DNA from: an uncultured Erysipelotrichaceae bacterium
Lineage (GTDB): Bacteria > Bacillota_I > Bacilli_A > Erysipelotrichales > Erysipelotrichaceae
NCBI GenBank assembly: GCA_937893225.1
Contig: CALBJM010000397.1
Location: 1 to 7,082, forward strand
DNA: 7,082 bases
Reading direction: 5' to 3'
Each line of letters begins with the position of its first letter. Within the stretch, counting starts at the first letter, position 1. A program made the position numbers and the translations under genes. Below, piece after piece: positions 1 through 6,250 of this stretch. The notes beneath the pieces were generated by a model, which had not been told where the DNA came from, did no database searches, and saw only the letters and a list, made by a program, of their open reading frames with translations.

Positions 1-960
1 TAAATTTATGAATAGTATAGATAAGTCTTCTTCGTCTATTTTTGGTACTTCAATGATATTGAAAATAGTTTGTAGTTGAATGCCTTTTTGTTGGGCAGCT
101 TGCAATTTACTATTGAGTATCGTATCAAGTGTTTGGATACCTGTGTGAATAGGGATTGTGACATTGTCTAGCTTTGTTGCGTATGTGTCATGCAATGCTT
201 CTTTTGTGCTTGTGTCATAAGCATCAATTGTAGAAAGAACATGCTTTAAATCGTGTTTGATAGCGTGTAAGTCTTCTTTAGCAATTTTGTAGTATTCTTC
301 ATCATTTAGCTGTGCATTTAGAATTTGATTTTCTTTTTCTTTCTTCTGTAGAGAATGAAAATAGAAGACGATTATCATGCCTAAAGAGCTTATAGATATC
401 GTAATTAAAATAATTTCATGGAGTGTGATATTGTGAAAAATGAAATAATTGGTTAAGATTTGCAGTAGACAATCTAATGATATAAGGAGTACAGGAAAGA
501 TAGCCTGTCTTTTTTTGTTGATAAAACAAAATAGCAATAAAAGGAGCGTAAATACTGAACTTTCTGTAATGCATAATACAGTTGCGTGCTCAGATAATAG
601 TGCATGGTATTGGAGATTTTCATAATATAGGTAAGATAATGCTATTAGTGATATACAGTGGGTAAAAACCATGCAGAGATGTGGATAGATCGTTAACGTG
701 ATTTTATGAATAATATCTTCTTCATTTATAAAGAAGAGCACAATGAATGTGGAAAATAGAACAATCAAAGAAGTAGAAGAATAGTGCATGGCATGCAGAT
801 AACGTGTGATATTTGCAAAAGAGAAAAATGCATAATACAGTAATGCGAATCCTATGGAAAGGATGAGCTTTAAGTTGCGGTGTAAAGAAATCGTGGTATA
901 GAAAAATATAACAAGTGCAATCGAAGCGTAGATGGAGCAGAGCACAAAAGTATTTAACAT
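1..960 (-). CDS. AgrC-like membrane sensor histidine kinase (GHKL family), 3' end beyond window
   Basis: This would be the sensor half of a two-component system, autophosphorylating on His and passing the phosphate to the LytTR regulator encoded just upstream. I translated the open frame from the ATG at 960 to the window edge (320 codons, no stop). Residues 1-202 are very hydrophobic, with about six to seven membrane segments (roughly 5-22, 31-50, 62-78, 92-113, 129-147, 153-173, 183-202). A charged, coiled-coil-like linker (205-230) follows, then the H-box with the pattern H-x-x-K-H-D-L-K-H; H236 is the likely phospho-acceptor. This H-D-x-K-H form is typical of AgrC/ComD-type (HPK10) kinases. 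The frame leaves the window at about residues 311-320 (DLSILFINL), where the ATPase N-box begins, so the truncation is caused by the window edge. GGAG at 971-968, inside the end of the regulator gene, lies 7 nt before the ATG and supports this start. The large N-terminal membrane domain suggests detection of a peptide or envelope signal; the ligand is unknown. Confidence 0.88.
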   Translation of the reverse strand, partial: MLNTFVLCSIYASIALVIFFYTTISLHRNLKLILSIGFALLYYAFFSFANITRYLHAMHYSSTSLIVLFSTFIVLFFINEEDIIHKITLTIYPHLCMVFTHCISLIALSYLYYENLQYHALLSEHATVLCITESSVFTLLLLLFCFINKKRQAIFPVLLISLDCLLQILTNYFIFHNITLHEIILITISISSLGMIIVFYFHSLQKKEKENQILNAQLNDEEYYKIAKEDLHAIKHDLKHVLSTIDAYDTSTKEALHDTYATKLDNVTIPIHTGIQTLDTILNSKLQAAQQKGIQLQTIFNIIEVPKIDEEDLSILFINL

Positions 961-961
961 A

Positions 962-1627
962 TTAGGTCTCCATGAGATATTTTGCATATGCATGCAAAAA
1001 TTCTTTTTTATAGTTTCTAGAAATATAAAGTGTTTCTAGTGTGATGAGTGTGATTTTGTCTTGTGCAATAGAATCAATGTATTTCATGTTGACTACGAAG
1101 CTGCTAGATAATTTAGAAAATGTATGAAGATTGTGCATATCTAATTGTTTGAGTGTTTTCCTCTCTTTTATAATGGAATGATTTGTTAAATGGATATTTA
1201 GATAATTGTGTGCTGATTCGAAGTATAAGATTTTTGTAATGGGTATTTGATATTTATCTGTTGTATAGGTGGACGTTATTGCTTTTTCGTACTTTAGTAG
1301 AGTTCTATCTAAGTCTTCGTCCAAGTGATCTTTTCGTATAAATCCAAAAACATCAAATGCGAAGGAATGAAACACAAGGTTGTTATGATTTGTACAAAAT
1401 ACGATTTTAGCATCTGGAAGTTTTTTCTTGATTTCTGCAGCAACTTGAAAACCATCTTGTTCACCAATTTCAATATCTAGAAAATATAGATCTGCTTTGT
1501 CGTTTAGTATCTGACTATTCCAAGCAGAAAAGCTATTTATAACAAGTGATAGCTTCTTCTTTTTTATAGCTTTTACAATGTTTTCTCTATCTAATTGTGA
1601 ATCATCAATAATGCATATTTTGTTCAT
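962..1627 (-). CDS. LytTR-family response regulator (AgrA/VirR-like)
   Basis: A DNA-binding response regulator of 221 residues, full length for the AgrA/VirR/ComE class. The receiver domain (about 1-115) has the acidic pair D8-D9, phospho-acceptor D51 (in FLDIEIGEQDGF), the conserved Thr T79 and Lys K99. The LytTR DNA-binding domain (about 121-217) is marked by I-x-Y-F-E-S-x-x-N-Y and by F-x-K-L-S-S-S-F-V-V-N, the usual stretch that ends in the conserved N-x-x-x-I. The gene is followed after a single base by the kinase ATG, so the two are co-transcribed and probably translationally coupled. No Shine-Dalgarno sequence precedes the ATG. Instead a TATAAT lies 6 nt upstream, which predicts a transcript starting at or next to the ATG. 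A direct repeat just upstream suggests the protein regulates its own gene and the divergent operon (inference). LytTR family membership is secure; the regulated signal is not known. Confidence 0.93.
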   Translation of the reverse strand: MNKICIIDDSQLDRENIVKAIKKKKLSLVINSFSAWNSQILNDKADLYFLDIEIGEQDGFQVAAEIKKKLPDAKIVFCTNHNNLVFHSFAFDVFGFIRKDHLDEDLDRTLLKYEKAITSTYTTDKYQIPITKILYFESAHNYLNIHLTNHSIIKERKTLKQLDMHNLHTFSKLSSSFVVNMKYIDSIAQDKITLITLETLYISRNYKKEFLHAYAKYLMET

Positions 1628-1633
1628 ATTTTA

Positions 1634-1639
1634 ATTATA
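1634..1639 (-). promoter_or_regulatory. -10 element of the response regulator/kinase promoter
   Basis: On the minus strand a perfect TATAAT spans 1639-1634 and ends 6 nt before the regulator ATG (1627). A start 7 nt after the -10 would fall on the A of the ATG, giving a leaderless mRNA, in line with the missing Shine-Dalgarno sequence. The -35 position (1662-1657, CAAGTG) is poor, as expected for a promoter that needs an activator. The direct repeat begins immediately upstream, at 1663. Confidence 0.5.
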
Positions 1640-1662
1640 TATAAAACTATGGTTTACACTTG

Positions 1663-1695
1663 CATATTTGTCCCAAAAAAAGCGTATTCTTCCCA
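1663..1695. repeat. 13-bp direct repeat, 20-bp period: candidate LytTR regulator operator
   Basis: The 13-mers at 1663-1675 (CATATTTGTCCCA) and 1683-1695 (CGTATTCTTCCCA) match at 10 of 13 positions and start exactly 20 bp apart, about two helical turns. AgrA-, ComE- and VirR-type LytTR proteins bind paired direct repeats of roughly 9-13 bp with a 20-22 bp period just upstream of weak -35 elements; this pair has that geometry. It ends 5 bp before the -35 position of the small-protein promoter and begins directly next to the -35 position of the divergent regulator promoter. One operator could therefore serve both directions. The repeat and spacing are seen; binding is inferred from family knowledge and position. 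Confidence 0.55.
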
Positions 1696-1700
1696 GCAGT

Positions 1701-1729
1701 ATTTTATGGATGAGGGAAGTCGATATAAT
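1701..1729 (+). promoter_or_regulatory. Promoter of the small-protein/ABC transporter operon
   Basis: A perfect -10 TATAAT lies at 1724-1729. The -35 position at 17-bp spacing (1701-1706, ATTTTA) is far from TTGACA, and no extended -10 TG precedes it. This suggests dependence on an activator bound at the 1663-1695 repeat. Transcription would start near 1736, giving a leader of about 27 nt that contains the strong ribosome binding site GGAGG at 1750-1754. Confidence 0.5.
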
Positions 1730-1762
1730 GAGCGTAACAAAAGATTTACGGAGGATTTAACT

Positions 1763-2066
1763 ATGAAAAAGAAAGCTATTATGTTTTTGTGGATTGTTGA
1801 CGATGCATGTACAGCCAATACATGCAGAAGGAACGGTTCCGTATGGAAGAGTTTGTAGTTGTGGTAAAGGAATGTATCAAGTGGTTTCTAGGAGTGAAGG
1901 TGCTTGGTACAACTATAGGGAAGTGAAGTGTAATAGTCATACGTATGGTACAGATATCATACAAAAAAGAGATATTCACATTACGTATAAATGTAATGCA
2001 TGTGGCAAAGGATACACTTCTACTGCTACACAACAAAAGCGAATATATCATGGATACGATAATTAA
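1763..2066 (+). pseudogene. Small secreted Cys-rich protein, frame broken in the signal peptide
   Basis: The ATG at 1763 has an excellent ribosome binding site (GGAGG 1750-1754, 8-nt spacing) and begins a signal peptide (MKKKAIMF...), but this frame ends at the stop at 1856-1858. The body of the protein lies in the next frame, from about 1794 to the TAA at 2064-2066. Removing one base, from either the A5 run at 1766-1770 or the T5 run at 1784-1788, gives one continuous protein of about 100 residues. That protein would have a hydrophobic core, a signal-peptidase-like site after P-I-H-A, and a mature part of about 79 residues. The body carries C-S-C-G, then K-C-N-S-H-x-Y-G-T-D, then C-N-A-C-G-K, then H-G-Y-D near the end. 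It is clearly homologous to the lipoprotein at 5895-6230: Cys, His and GTD positions align with almost identical spacing. The Cys pattern would suit disulfides or a Zn ribbon. I do not recognise the family. It could be an exported bacteriocin-like or signalling protein, or a transporter accessory. The break could be real decay, phase variation, frameshifting or a sequencing error. Confidence 0.7.
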
Positions 2067-2069
2067 TTG

Positions 2070-2097
2070 GAGGTGGATGGAATGTCCACCTCTTTTT
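2070..2097 (+). terminator. Intrinsic terminator/attenuator inside the operon
   Basis: A perfect 8-bp stem pairs GAGGTGGA (2070-2077) with TCCACCTC (2085-2092) around a 7-nt loop, followed at once by TTTTT (2093-2097). It begins 3 nt after the stop codon of the small-protein gene and ends 17 nt before the ABC transporter start at 2115. No promoter is visible between it and the transporter, so it probably works as a partial terminator that makes the small secreted protein more abundant than the exporters, a common layout in bacteriocin operons. It could alternatively stabilise the 3' end of a processed transcript. Confidence 0.8.
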
Positions 2098-2114
2098 GGA
2101 AAAGAGAAATACTT

Positions 2115-3923
2115 ATGAAACTAAGAAATGTAAATAAAACATATCATAATCAAAAAACAACAATAGATGCATTACATTCTATTGATCTTGATTTTTCCAC
2201 TACAGGCATTGTTATACTCATTGGTGAGAGTGGTTGTGGAAAGACGACACTTTTGAATTGCATAGCTAAAGAGATGGCGTTTACCGGTACTATAGAAGAT
2301 ATTCCGAATTTTGACTATTTGACACAGGATTTTCGTTTAATAGAAGATTTATCATTTTTTGAGAATTTATATCTTGTATCTAAAAATAAGAAAAGAATAT
2401 CAGAGTATTTGGACATGTTTGAACTTTCTGTACAAGAAAATAAAAAAGTAAAGTATTTATCCAATGGTCAAAAAAAGAGAGTGCAATGTATTCGCGCCCT
2501 ATTACATAAACCAGGTATGTTGTTGTGTGATGAGCCCACTGCTTCATTGGATCGAGAGAATTGTGAAGTTATCATGGATGCTTTAAAGAAACTATCAAAT
2601 AAAATGTTGATTATTCTTTCAACGCATGATGAAGAATTGTTAGCATATGCAGATAGGATCATTCAAATGCAAAAAGGTACAATTGTTTCTGATCGTATCA
2701 TTCATACAATGCCACAGTTACAAAATGGGTTGCCAATGAAAAGACATGCATTATTTACGACTTGTGAGTTGTCTGTGAAAAGAATTTGTTCTAGATTTTG
2801 GGATAGTATAATGCATATTCTTTGCTTTTTGCTTTCTATATTGATGTTGTTTTGTGGAATTGATTTATATATCTATGTGAATAAACAAAGTGCTTATGCA
2901 AATGTGTTTAAGAATGGTCAAAATTTAATTGTTTCTGTTCCAAATTCAAGTGAATATACAACAGAAACATACTCTTCTGGATATACAAAACTGTATTCGA
3001 ATCTTACAGTAGAAGATTTATTTAGTGTGAATCAAATTCGTGAAGTGATAGGACAAAATCCTGAAATCATAGGTGTAGAAAGCTTTAATAGTGCACAATA
3101 TAAACAAGACGATGCATTAGAAGAAAATGATTTAAAAGCGTATTATGCAATTCGCATTCATAATGAAGAGAGTATACGAGATCTTGAAGTTCCCGCTAAA
3201 CCCTTAGAGTCGCCTTTTATGGTAAGCAATGCCTATGATGCATCAAGCTTGTCTAGCAATGATCAATATTGGGATGCGTATGCTAATTATCCAGATTATC
3301 GCATTCAAGCATTTGATATTACGAATGGATATCAAGATTTGCCACTGATATGTGGAAAAATGCCAAAGCAAGGTGTTGTTTTAAGTGAAAATGCAGCAGA
3401 TATGTACATTCGTTTAAATGGCTATACAGACTATGATCAAATTCTTGGAAAGAAACTGAAAATAGCTTTAGTTGGAATGCAAAATGGGTATAAAAATCTT
3501 TTTAAAGATGAAAGTCAAACTGTAATTACTTATGCGGATACAGCAGAACCAGAAGGTTTTTGGTTTGATACAGTAGATGTTGTTATAGATGGTGTAAGTA
3601 GTGTGGAAAATGCATATTGTACTATGGTATTTTTTGGTGAAGAGTATGGAAATGATCCAATCTTTCAGCACTACGTGAAGGACTTACAGTATGTGAAATT
3701 TCAATATGTGCGTTTTATAGTGAAACCTGGCAGTGATTATGCAGCTTTAGCAAAGAAAATCAATGATGCATTTCATAAACCAAACGTAAAAGTCATGCAA
3801 TATCAAGGACAAGGTGTTGGAAAAGATCAAAAATTTTATCAGTCTCCCTTAGGTTTTGGCCTGTATGGTGTTGCTTTTTTTTTGCATGGTTGTGCTTTTA
3901 CAAGTGTTATGGTTTTGGTTTAG
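2115..3923 (+). CDS. ABC transporter ATPase fused to MacB/FtsX-like permease (N-terminal part, frameshifted before the last membrane helices)
   Basis: A MacB-like fusion that would couple ATP hydrolysis to movement of an extracellular or membrane substrate. The 602 residues from the ATG at 2115 contain a complete ATPase (about 1-200): Walker A GESGCGKT at 37-44, Q-loop Q71, signature L-S-N-G-Q at 115-119 (the usual second G is N), Walker B ending D139-E140, and H-loop H171. One membrane helix (about 231-254) and an extracellular domain of about 325 residues (255-580) follow. A second helix begins at about 581 but is cut when the frame runs through nine T (3875-3883) and stops at 3921-3923. 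The missing helices continue in the next frame to 4206; with one T fewer the protein would be 696 residues and complete. I chose ATG 2115 because it begins with the usual ABC opening MKLRNVNKTY and follows AAGAG. The upstream TTG at 2067 would place the terminator hairpin inside the gene. The partner is probably the fusion at 4193-5893. The substrate is unknown. Confidence 0.85.
   Translation: MKLRNVNKTYHNQKTTIDALHSIDLDFSTTGIVILIGESGCGKTTLLNCIAKEMAFTGTIEDIPNFDYLTQDFRLIEDLSFFENLYLVSKNKKRISEYLDMFELSVQENKKVKYLSNGQKKRVQCIRALLHKPGMLLCDEPTASLDRENCEVIMDALKKLSNKMLIILSTHDEELLAYADRIIQMQKGTIVSDRIIHTMPQLQNGLPMKRHALFTTCELSVKRICSRFWDSIMHILCFLLSILMLFCGIDLYIYVNKQSAYANVFKNGQNLIVSVPNSSEYTTETYSSGYTKLYSNLTVEDLFSVNQIREVIGQNPEIIGVESFNSAQYKQDDALEENDLKAYYAIRIHNEESIRDLEVPAKPLESPFMVSNAYDASSLSSNDQYWDAYANYPDYRIQAFDITNGYQDLPLICGKMPKQGVVLSENAADMYIRLNGYTDYDQILGKKLKIALVGMQNGYKNLFKDESQTVITYADTAEPEGFWFDTVDVVIDGVSSVENAYCTMVFFGEEYGNDPIFQHYVKDLQYVKFQYVRFIVKPGSDYAALAKKINDAFHKPNVKVMQYQGQGVGKDQKFYQSPLGFGLYGVAFFLHGCAFTSVMVLV
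3875..3883 (+). other. T9 homopolymer at the ABC transporter frameshift
   Basis: Nine consecutive T sit exactly where the transporter reading frame must change. With eight T, the second helix reads on as G-V-A-F-F-C-M-V-V-L-L and the protein is intact. Runs of nine A or T are known sites of replication slippage and RNA-polymerase slippage, and are also frequent assembly errors, so the status of this allele cannot be decided from one sequence. Confidence 0.75.
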
Positions 3924-4206
3924 TAGAAAAAGATTGATAAAAGAGGCGAAAATTCTTCAAACATATGGGTATTCTATGGCGATAGAATGTGTTGTGCGAA
4001 ATGGCTTAATGAGTGTGTGTAGTGGAATTTTTGCATTTTGGATAGTGCATCCAATGATAACGGTTGTGAATGAATTTGCGAAAAAGCAGTTTTATCAACA
4101 ATTTATGCAGATGAATGGCGTATTATTGCTAGGTATCATTGTTGTGTATAGTGGCTTTATTTGTGGTATAGAATGGATGGCCATAGGGCATCATGATTCA
4201 CATTGA
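3883..4206 (+). pseudogene. C-terminal membrane helices of the first ABC permease (out of frame)
   Basis: This frame (about 107 residues) continues the permease cut short at 3923. It supplies the rest of helix 2 (through V-L-W-F-W-F, followed by the basic stretch S-R-K-R), helix 3 (about N-G-L-M to M-I-T-V-V) and helix 4 (M-N-G-V-L-L-L to C-G-I-E-W-M). A MacB/FtsX-type permease has exactly this order: one helix, a large extracellular domain, then three helices. No ribosome binding site or plausible independent start is visible at its beginning, so it is part of the upstream gene and not a separate one. Its last 14 bases overlap the start of the next transporter gene (ATG 4193), an arrangement that implies translational coupling when the frame is intact. 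Confidence 0.8.
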
Positions 4207-5893
4207 TGGGGCTTCAAAAGCCTATGGAAAACAGATCATTTTAGAAAATATAGCCCTCCATATTGAACAACCAGGTATGTATTTTTTACTAGGAAAGTCA
4301 GGTAGTGGAAAAACTACATTATTGAATATTCTTTCTGGCTATGATGATTTTGATGCTGGTGAAATACATGTGCAAGGAAGCGTGGTTTCTATTTTTCAGA
4401 ATTATGAACTCATTGATGCATTGAATGTGTATGAAAATATATTTTTGGGAAGAAACGTCGATAATGAAGATCTTTCTATATTAGACAGTATGCATATTAC
4501 AGAGTTGTTAAAGCAATATCCAAAAGAATTAAGTGGTGGGCAGAAACAAAGAGTTTCTATTGCTAGAGCGATGGTTGCTAAAGCAGATATCCTTTGTTGT
4601 GATGAGCCTGCAGCAACACTGGATTTTGAAAATCGACAAGTTGTATTAGAAATATTGAGGAAATATGCAGAAAAACATATTGTCATTGTAGCGAGTCATG
4701 ATGTGGATAGTGCAGTGAAATATGCGGATGGAATATATCGAATTGTGAATAGACAGCTGCAGTATGTAGATGTGTCTCATCATCTAAATAGAGTTTGTTT
4801 GTCTGAAAAGCAACCCGTATTTAATCGACAGCAATTGAATAGATTTTTCAGAAAAATCAATCATAAAACGAGTTGTTTATTTCATTGCGTGTGCATTGTT
4901 CTTTTGATCATTTTGCAAAGTTTATGTATTGTGGAAAATACTCTTTTTTCAATCCCAGATACGCATCTTTCATTGAACGCAAATATGATACGTGTTGAAG
5001 TAAAGAATCAAGAAGCAGTACAAAAAGCACAGCCATGTATAAAGGTGAATTCTATATTTGAGAATACAAATGAATATAGTGTAAATGTGTATCCTTATAT
5101 TAGTAATCCTCAACAATTAAAGATTACAGGAAAATTGCCACAACATACAGATGTTTTGGTCAATCAAAATGTTGTTCGTGAAGTATTAAATGGGGTATGG
5201 AAGAATAAAGAAATAACAATGTGTTTACAGGTGATTCCATATATTTATCGTGTAAATGCTAGGGTGTGCGGTGTTGTAGAGGAAGTGGATACAGATGAAA
5301 TGCATGTGTATTATGACGAACAAGGTATGGAAGAGTATATGCATACAGTTTCACTTTCGGATGGACGTACATTGAAAGACTTATTTCAGGAAAATAATAC
5401 GTATTTTGTGAAACGAGTGGCATATGAAAAATTGAGAAATACATTAGATAGGTTGAATGAAAATCCTAATATTGATGCGCGTAGTGAATTCTTAGAAGAA
5501 AAGCAGAAGCAGAAGGAAGAAATGCAGGCATATCGTTATGTTTGCGTAAGTGGTATTGTGGTAATTGTTTTATTGACGCTTATTTTTGTTTTTGTTTTCA
5601 CCAAAAAAGAAATGGAGTGTCAAATGAAAGGATATGTAGTGATGATTGCTAATGGTGTGGATGAAAAAGCTATTCGAATGGCATATCTGAAGATTAAAGA
5701 GAGTGGAATCATTTTGTTTTGTTTTGTGGATGGCATTGTGCTTTTCTTGTTAGGAAAAATAATTCATTTTCCGTGGATTATCGTGTTTGGGTATTTTGTT
5801 GGTATTGTTGTTTTAAGTGCAGGTGTAAGTTTGTGGATGTTTCAAACGAGTATAAAAAAGCATGTGGCATGTACGTTGAAAAGTGAGGTGTAA
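4193..5893 (+). CDS. ABC transporter ATPase-permease fusion (MacB/FtsX-like), intact
   Basis: A complete 566-residue fusion. The ATPase (about 1-200) has Walker A GKSGSGKT at 34-41, Q-loop Q69, a canonical signature LSGGQ at 113-117, Walker B ending D137-E138, D-loop T-L-D, and H-loop H169. A helix (about 227-247) leads into an extracellular domain of about 200 residues (248-447) that ends in a Lys/Glu-rich, coiled-coil-like stretch (432-447). Three helices follow (about 449-470, 505-524, 526-548). The topology matches MacB/BceB/FtsX-type mechanotransmitters. The extracellular domain is much shorter than in the preceding transporter, so the two would form an asymmetric pair (inference). The start overlaps the upstream gene end by 14 nt, with AGGG just before the ATG. 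The stop at 5891-5893 is one base from the lipoprotein ATG. Possible roles are export of the small Cys-rich protein, self-protection, or removal of an antimicrobial from the membrane; the sequence alone does not decide. Confidence 0.88.
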   Translation: MIHIDGASKAYGKQIILENIALHIEQPGMYFLLGKSGSGKTTLLNILSGYDDFDAGEIHVQGSVVSIFQNYELIDALNVYENIFLGRNVDNEDLSILDSMHITELLKQYPKELSGGQKQRVSIARAMVAKADILCCDEPAATLDFENRQVVLEILRKYAEKHIVIVASHDVDSAVKYADGIYRIVNRQLQYVDVSHHLNRVCLSEKQPVFNRQQLNRFFRKINHKTSCLFHCVCIVLLIILQSLCIVENTLFSIPDTHLSLNANMIRVEVKNQEAVQKAQPCIKVNSIFENTNEYSVNVYPYISNPQQLKITGKLPQHTDVLVNQNVVREVLNGVWKNKEITMCLQVIPYIYRVNARVCGVVEEVDTDEMHVYYDEQGMEEYMHTVSLSDGRTLKDLFQENNTYFVKRVAYEKLRNTLDRLNENPNIDARSEFLEEKQKQKEEMQAYRYVCVSGIVVIVLLTLIFVFVFTKKEMECQMKGYVVMIANGVDEKAIRMAYLKIKESGIILFCFVDGIVLFLLGKIIHFPWIIVFGYFVGIVVLSAGVSLWMFQTSIKKHVACTLKSEV

Positions 5894-5894
5894 T

Positions 5895-6230
5895 ATGAAA
5901 AAGCAAGTACTTTGTGTGTTGTTTCTTACTGGATGTGCCGTCTTGCAACCAAAGAAAGTTTCTACAGTTTCATCACAGACTTTAAAACAAAAAACAATAG
6001 AGCATTGTTCGTGCGGTGGATCTTATCAATTGCTTGATAATACAGTTAATAAAGTGAAAATAGAAAATGAACAGATATGCACGAGTCATCCTTGGGGAAC
6101 AGATCTTGTGTTGCGTGTAACAACAATGTCATTATATGGGTGCGATATGTGTGGAAAGGTATACGAAAAAGCAGTTACAAAAGAGGAAGTTGAGTGCCAT
6201 GGATTTGATGATGCAAATGGAAGCAAATAA
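5895..6230 (+). CDS. Small Cys-rich lipoprotein, paralogue of the secreted protein at 1763-2066
   Basis: This 111-residue protein has a short basic N-terminus (MKKQ), a hydrophobic core and the lipobox L-T-G-C with C14 as the lipidated residue, so it should be anchored on the outer face of the membrane. After a linker (about 15-36), the domain has C38-S-C40-G, C62-T-S-H65-P-W-G-T-D70, C83-D-M-C86-G-K and C101-H102-G-F-D. These positions match the secreted protein one by one; the gaps C62-C83 and C86-H102 are identical in length, and C40-C62 differs by one residue. The six Cys and three His could form a Zn site or disulfides. I chose ATG 5895 because GAGG (5885-5888) precedes it by 6 nt and the signal starts there; an upstream GTG at 5883 would prepend four residues and disturb it. 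It is the last gene of the operon. As an anchored copy of a secreted domain next to ABC transporters, it could be an immunity protein, a substrate receptor or a sensor partner. The family is not recognised. Confidence 0.85.
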   Translation: MKKQVLCVLFLTGCAVLQPKKVSTVSSQTLKQKTIEHCSCGGSYQLLDNTVNKVKIENEQICTSHPWGTDLVLRVTTMSLYGCDMCGKVYEKAVTKEEVECHGFDDANGSK

Positions 6231-6250
6231 CAACCTGATAGAATGTAGCG

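Noticed and set aside
1..960. Kinase as a truncated pseudogene
   Set aside because: The frame is open with no stop right up to base 1 and ends in mid-domain at the expected ATPase N-box; the truncation is only the window edge.
1649..1762. Upstream extension of the frame that contains ATG 1763
   Set aside because: It covers the divergent promoter region and lacks a ribosome binding site; the strong GGAGG points to ATG 1763.
1628..1762. agrD/agrB-like autoinducer genes beside the AgrC/AgrA-like pair
   Set aside because: The intergenic region has no short peptide gene of the AgrD type, and no AgrB-like membrane protease is encoded anywhere in the window; they could lie beyond the left edge.
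1779..2051. 90-residue open frame on the minus strand opposite the small secreted protein
   Set aside because: No ribosome binding site or recognisable domain; it is the antisense of a gene body whose homology to the downstream lipoprotein is clear.
2067..2114. N-terminal extension of the first ABC transporter starting at TTG 2067
   Set aside because: This stretch is the terminator hairpin and T run, the start is a TTG without its own ribosome binding site, and the family N-terminus begins at ATG 2115.
2468..5444. Minus-strand open frames of 61-94 residues inside the transporter genes (2468-2662, 3468-3671, 4402-4686, 5259-5444)
   Set aside because: All lie antisense to well-supported ABC coding sequence and show no ribosome binding site or domain of their own.
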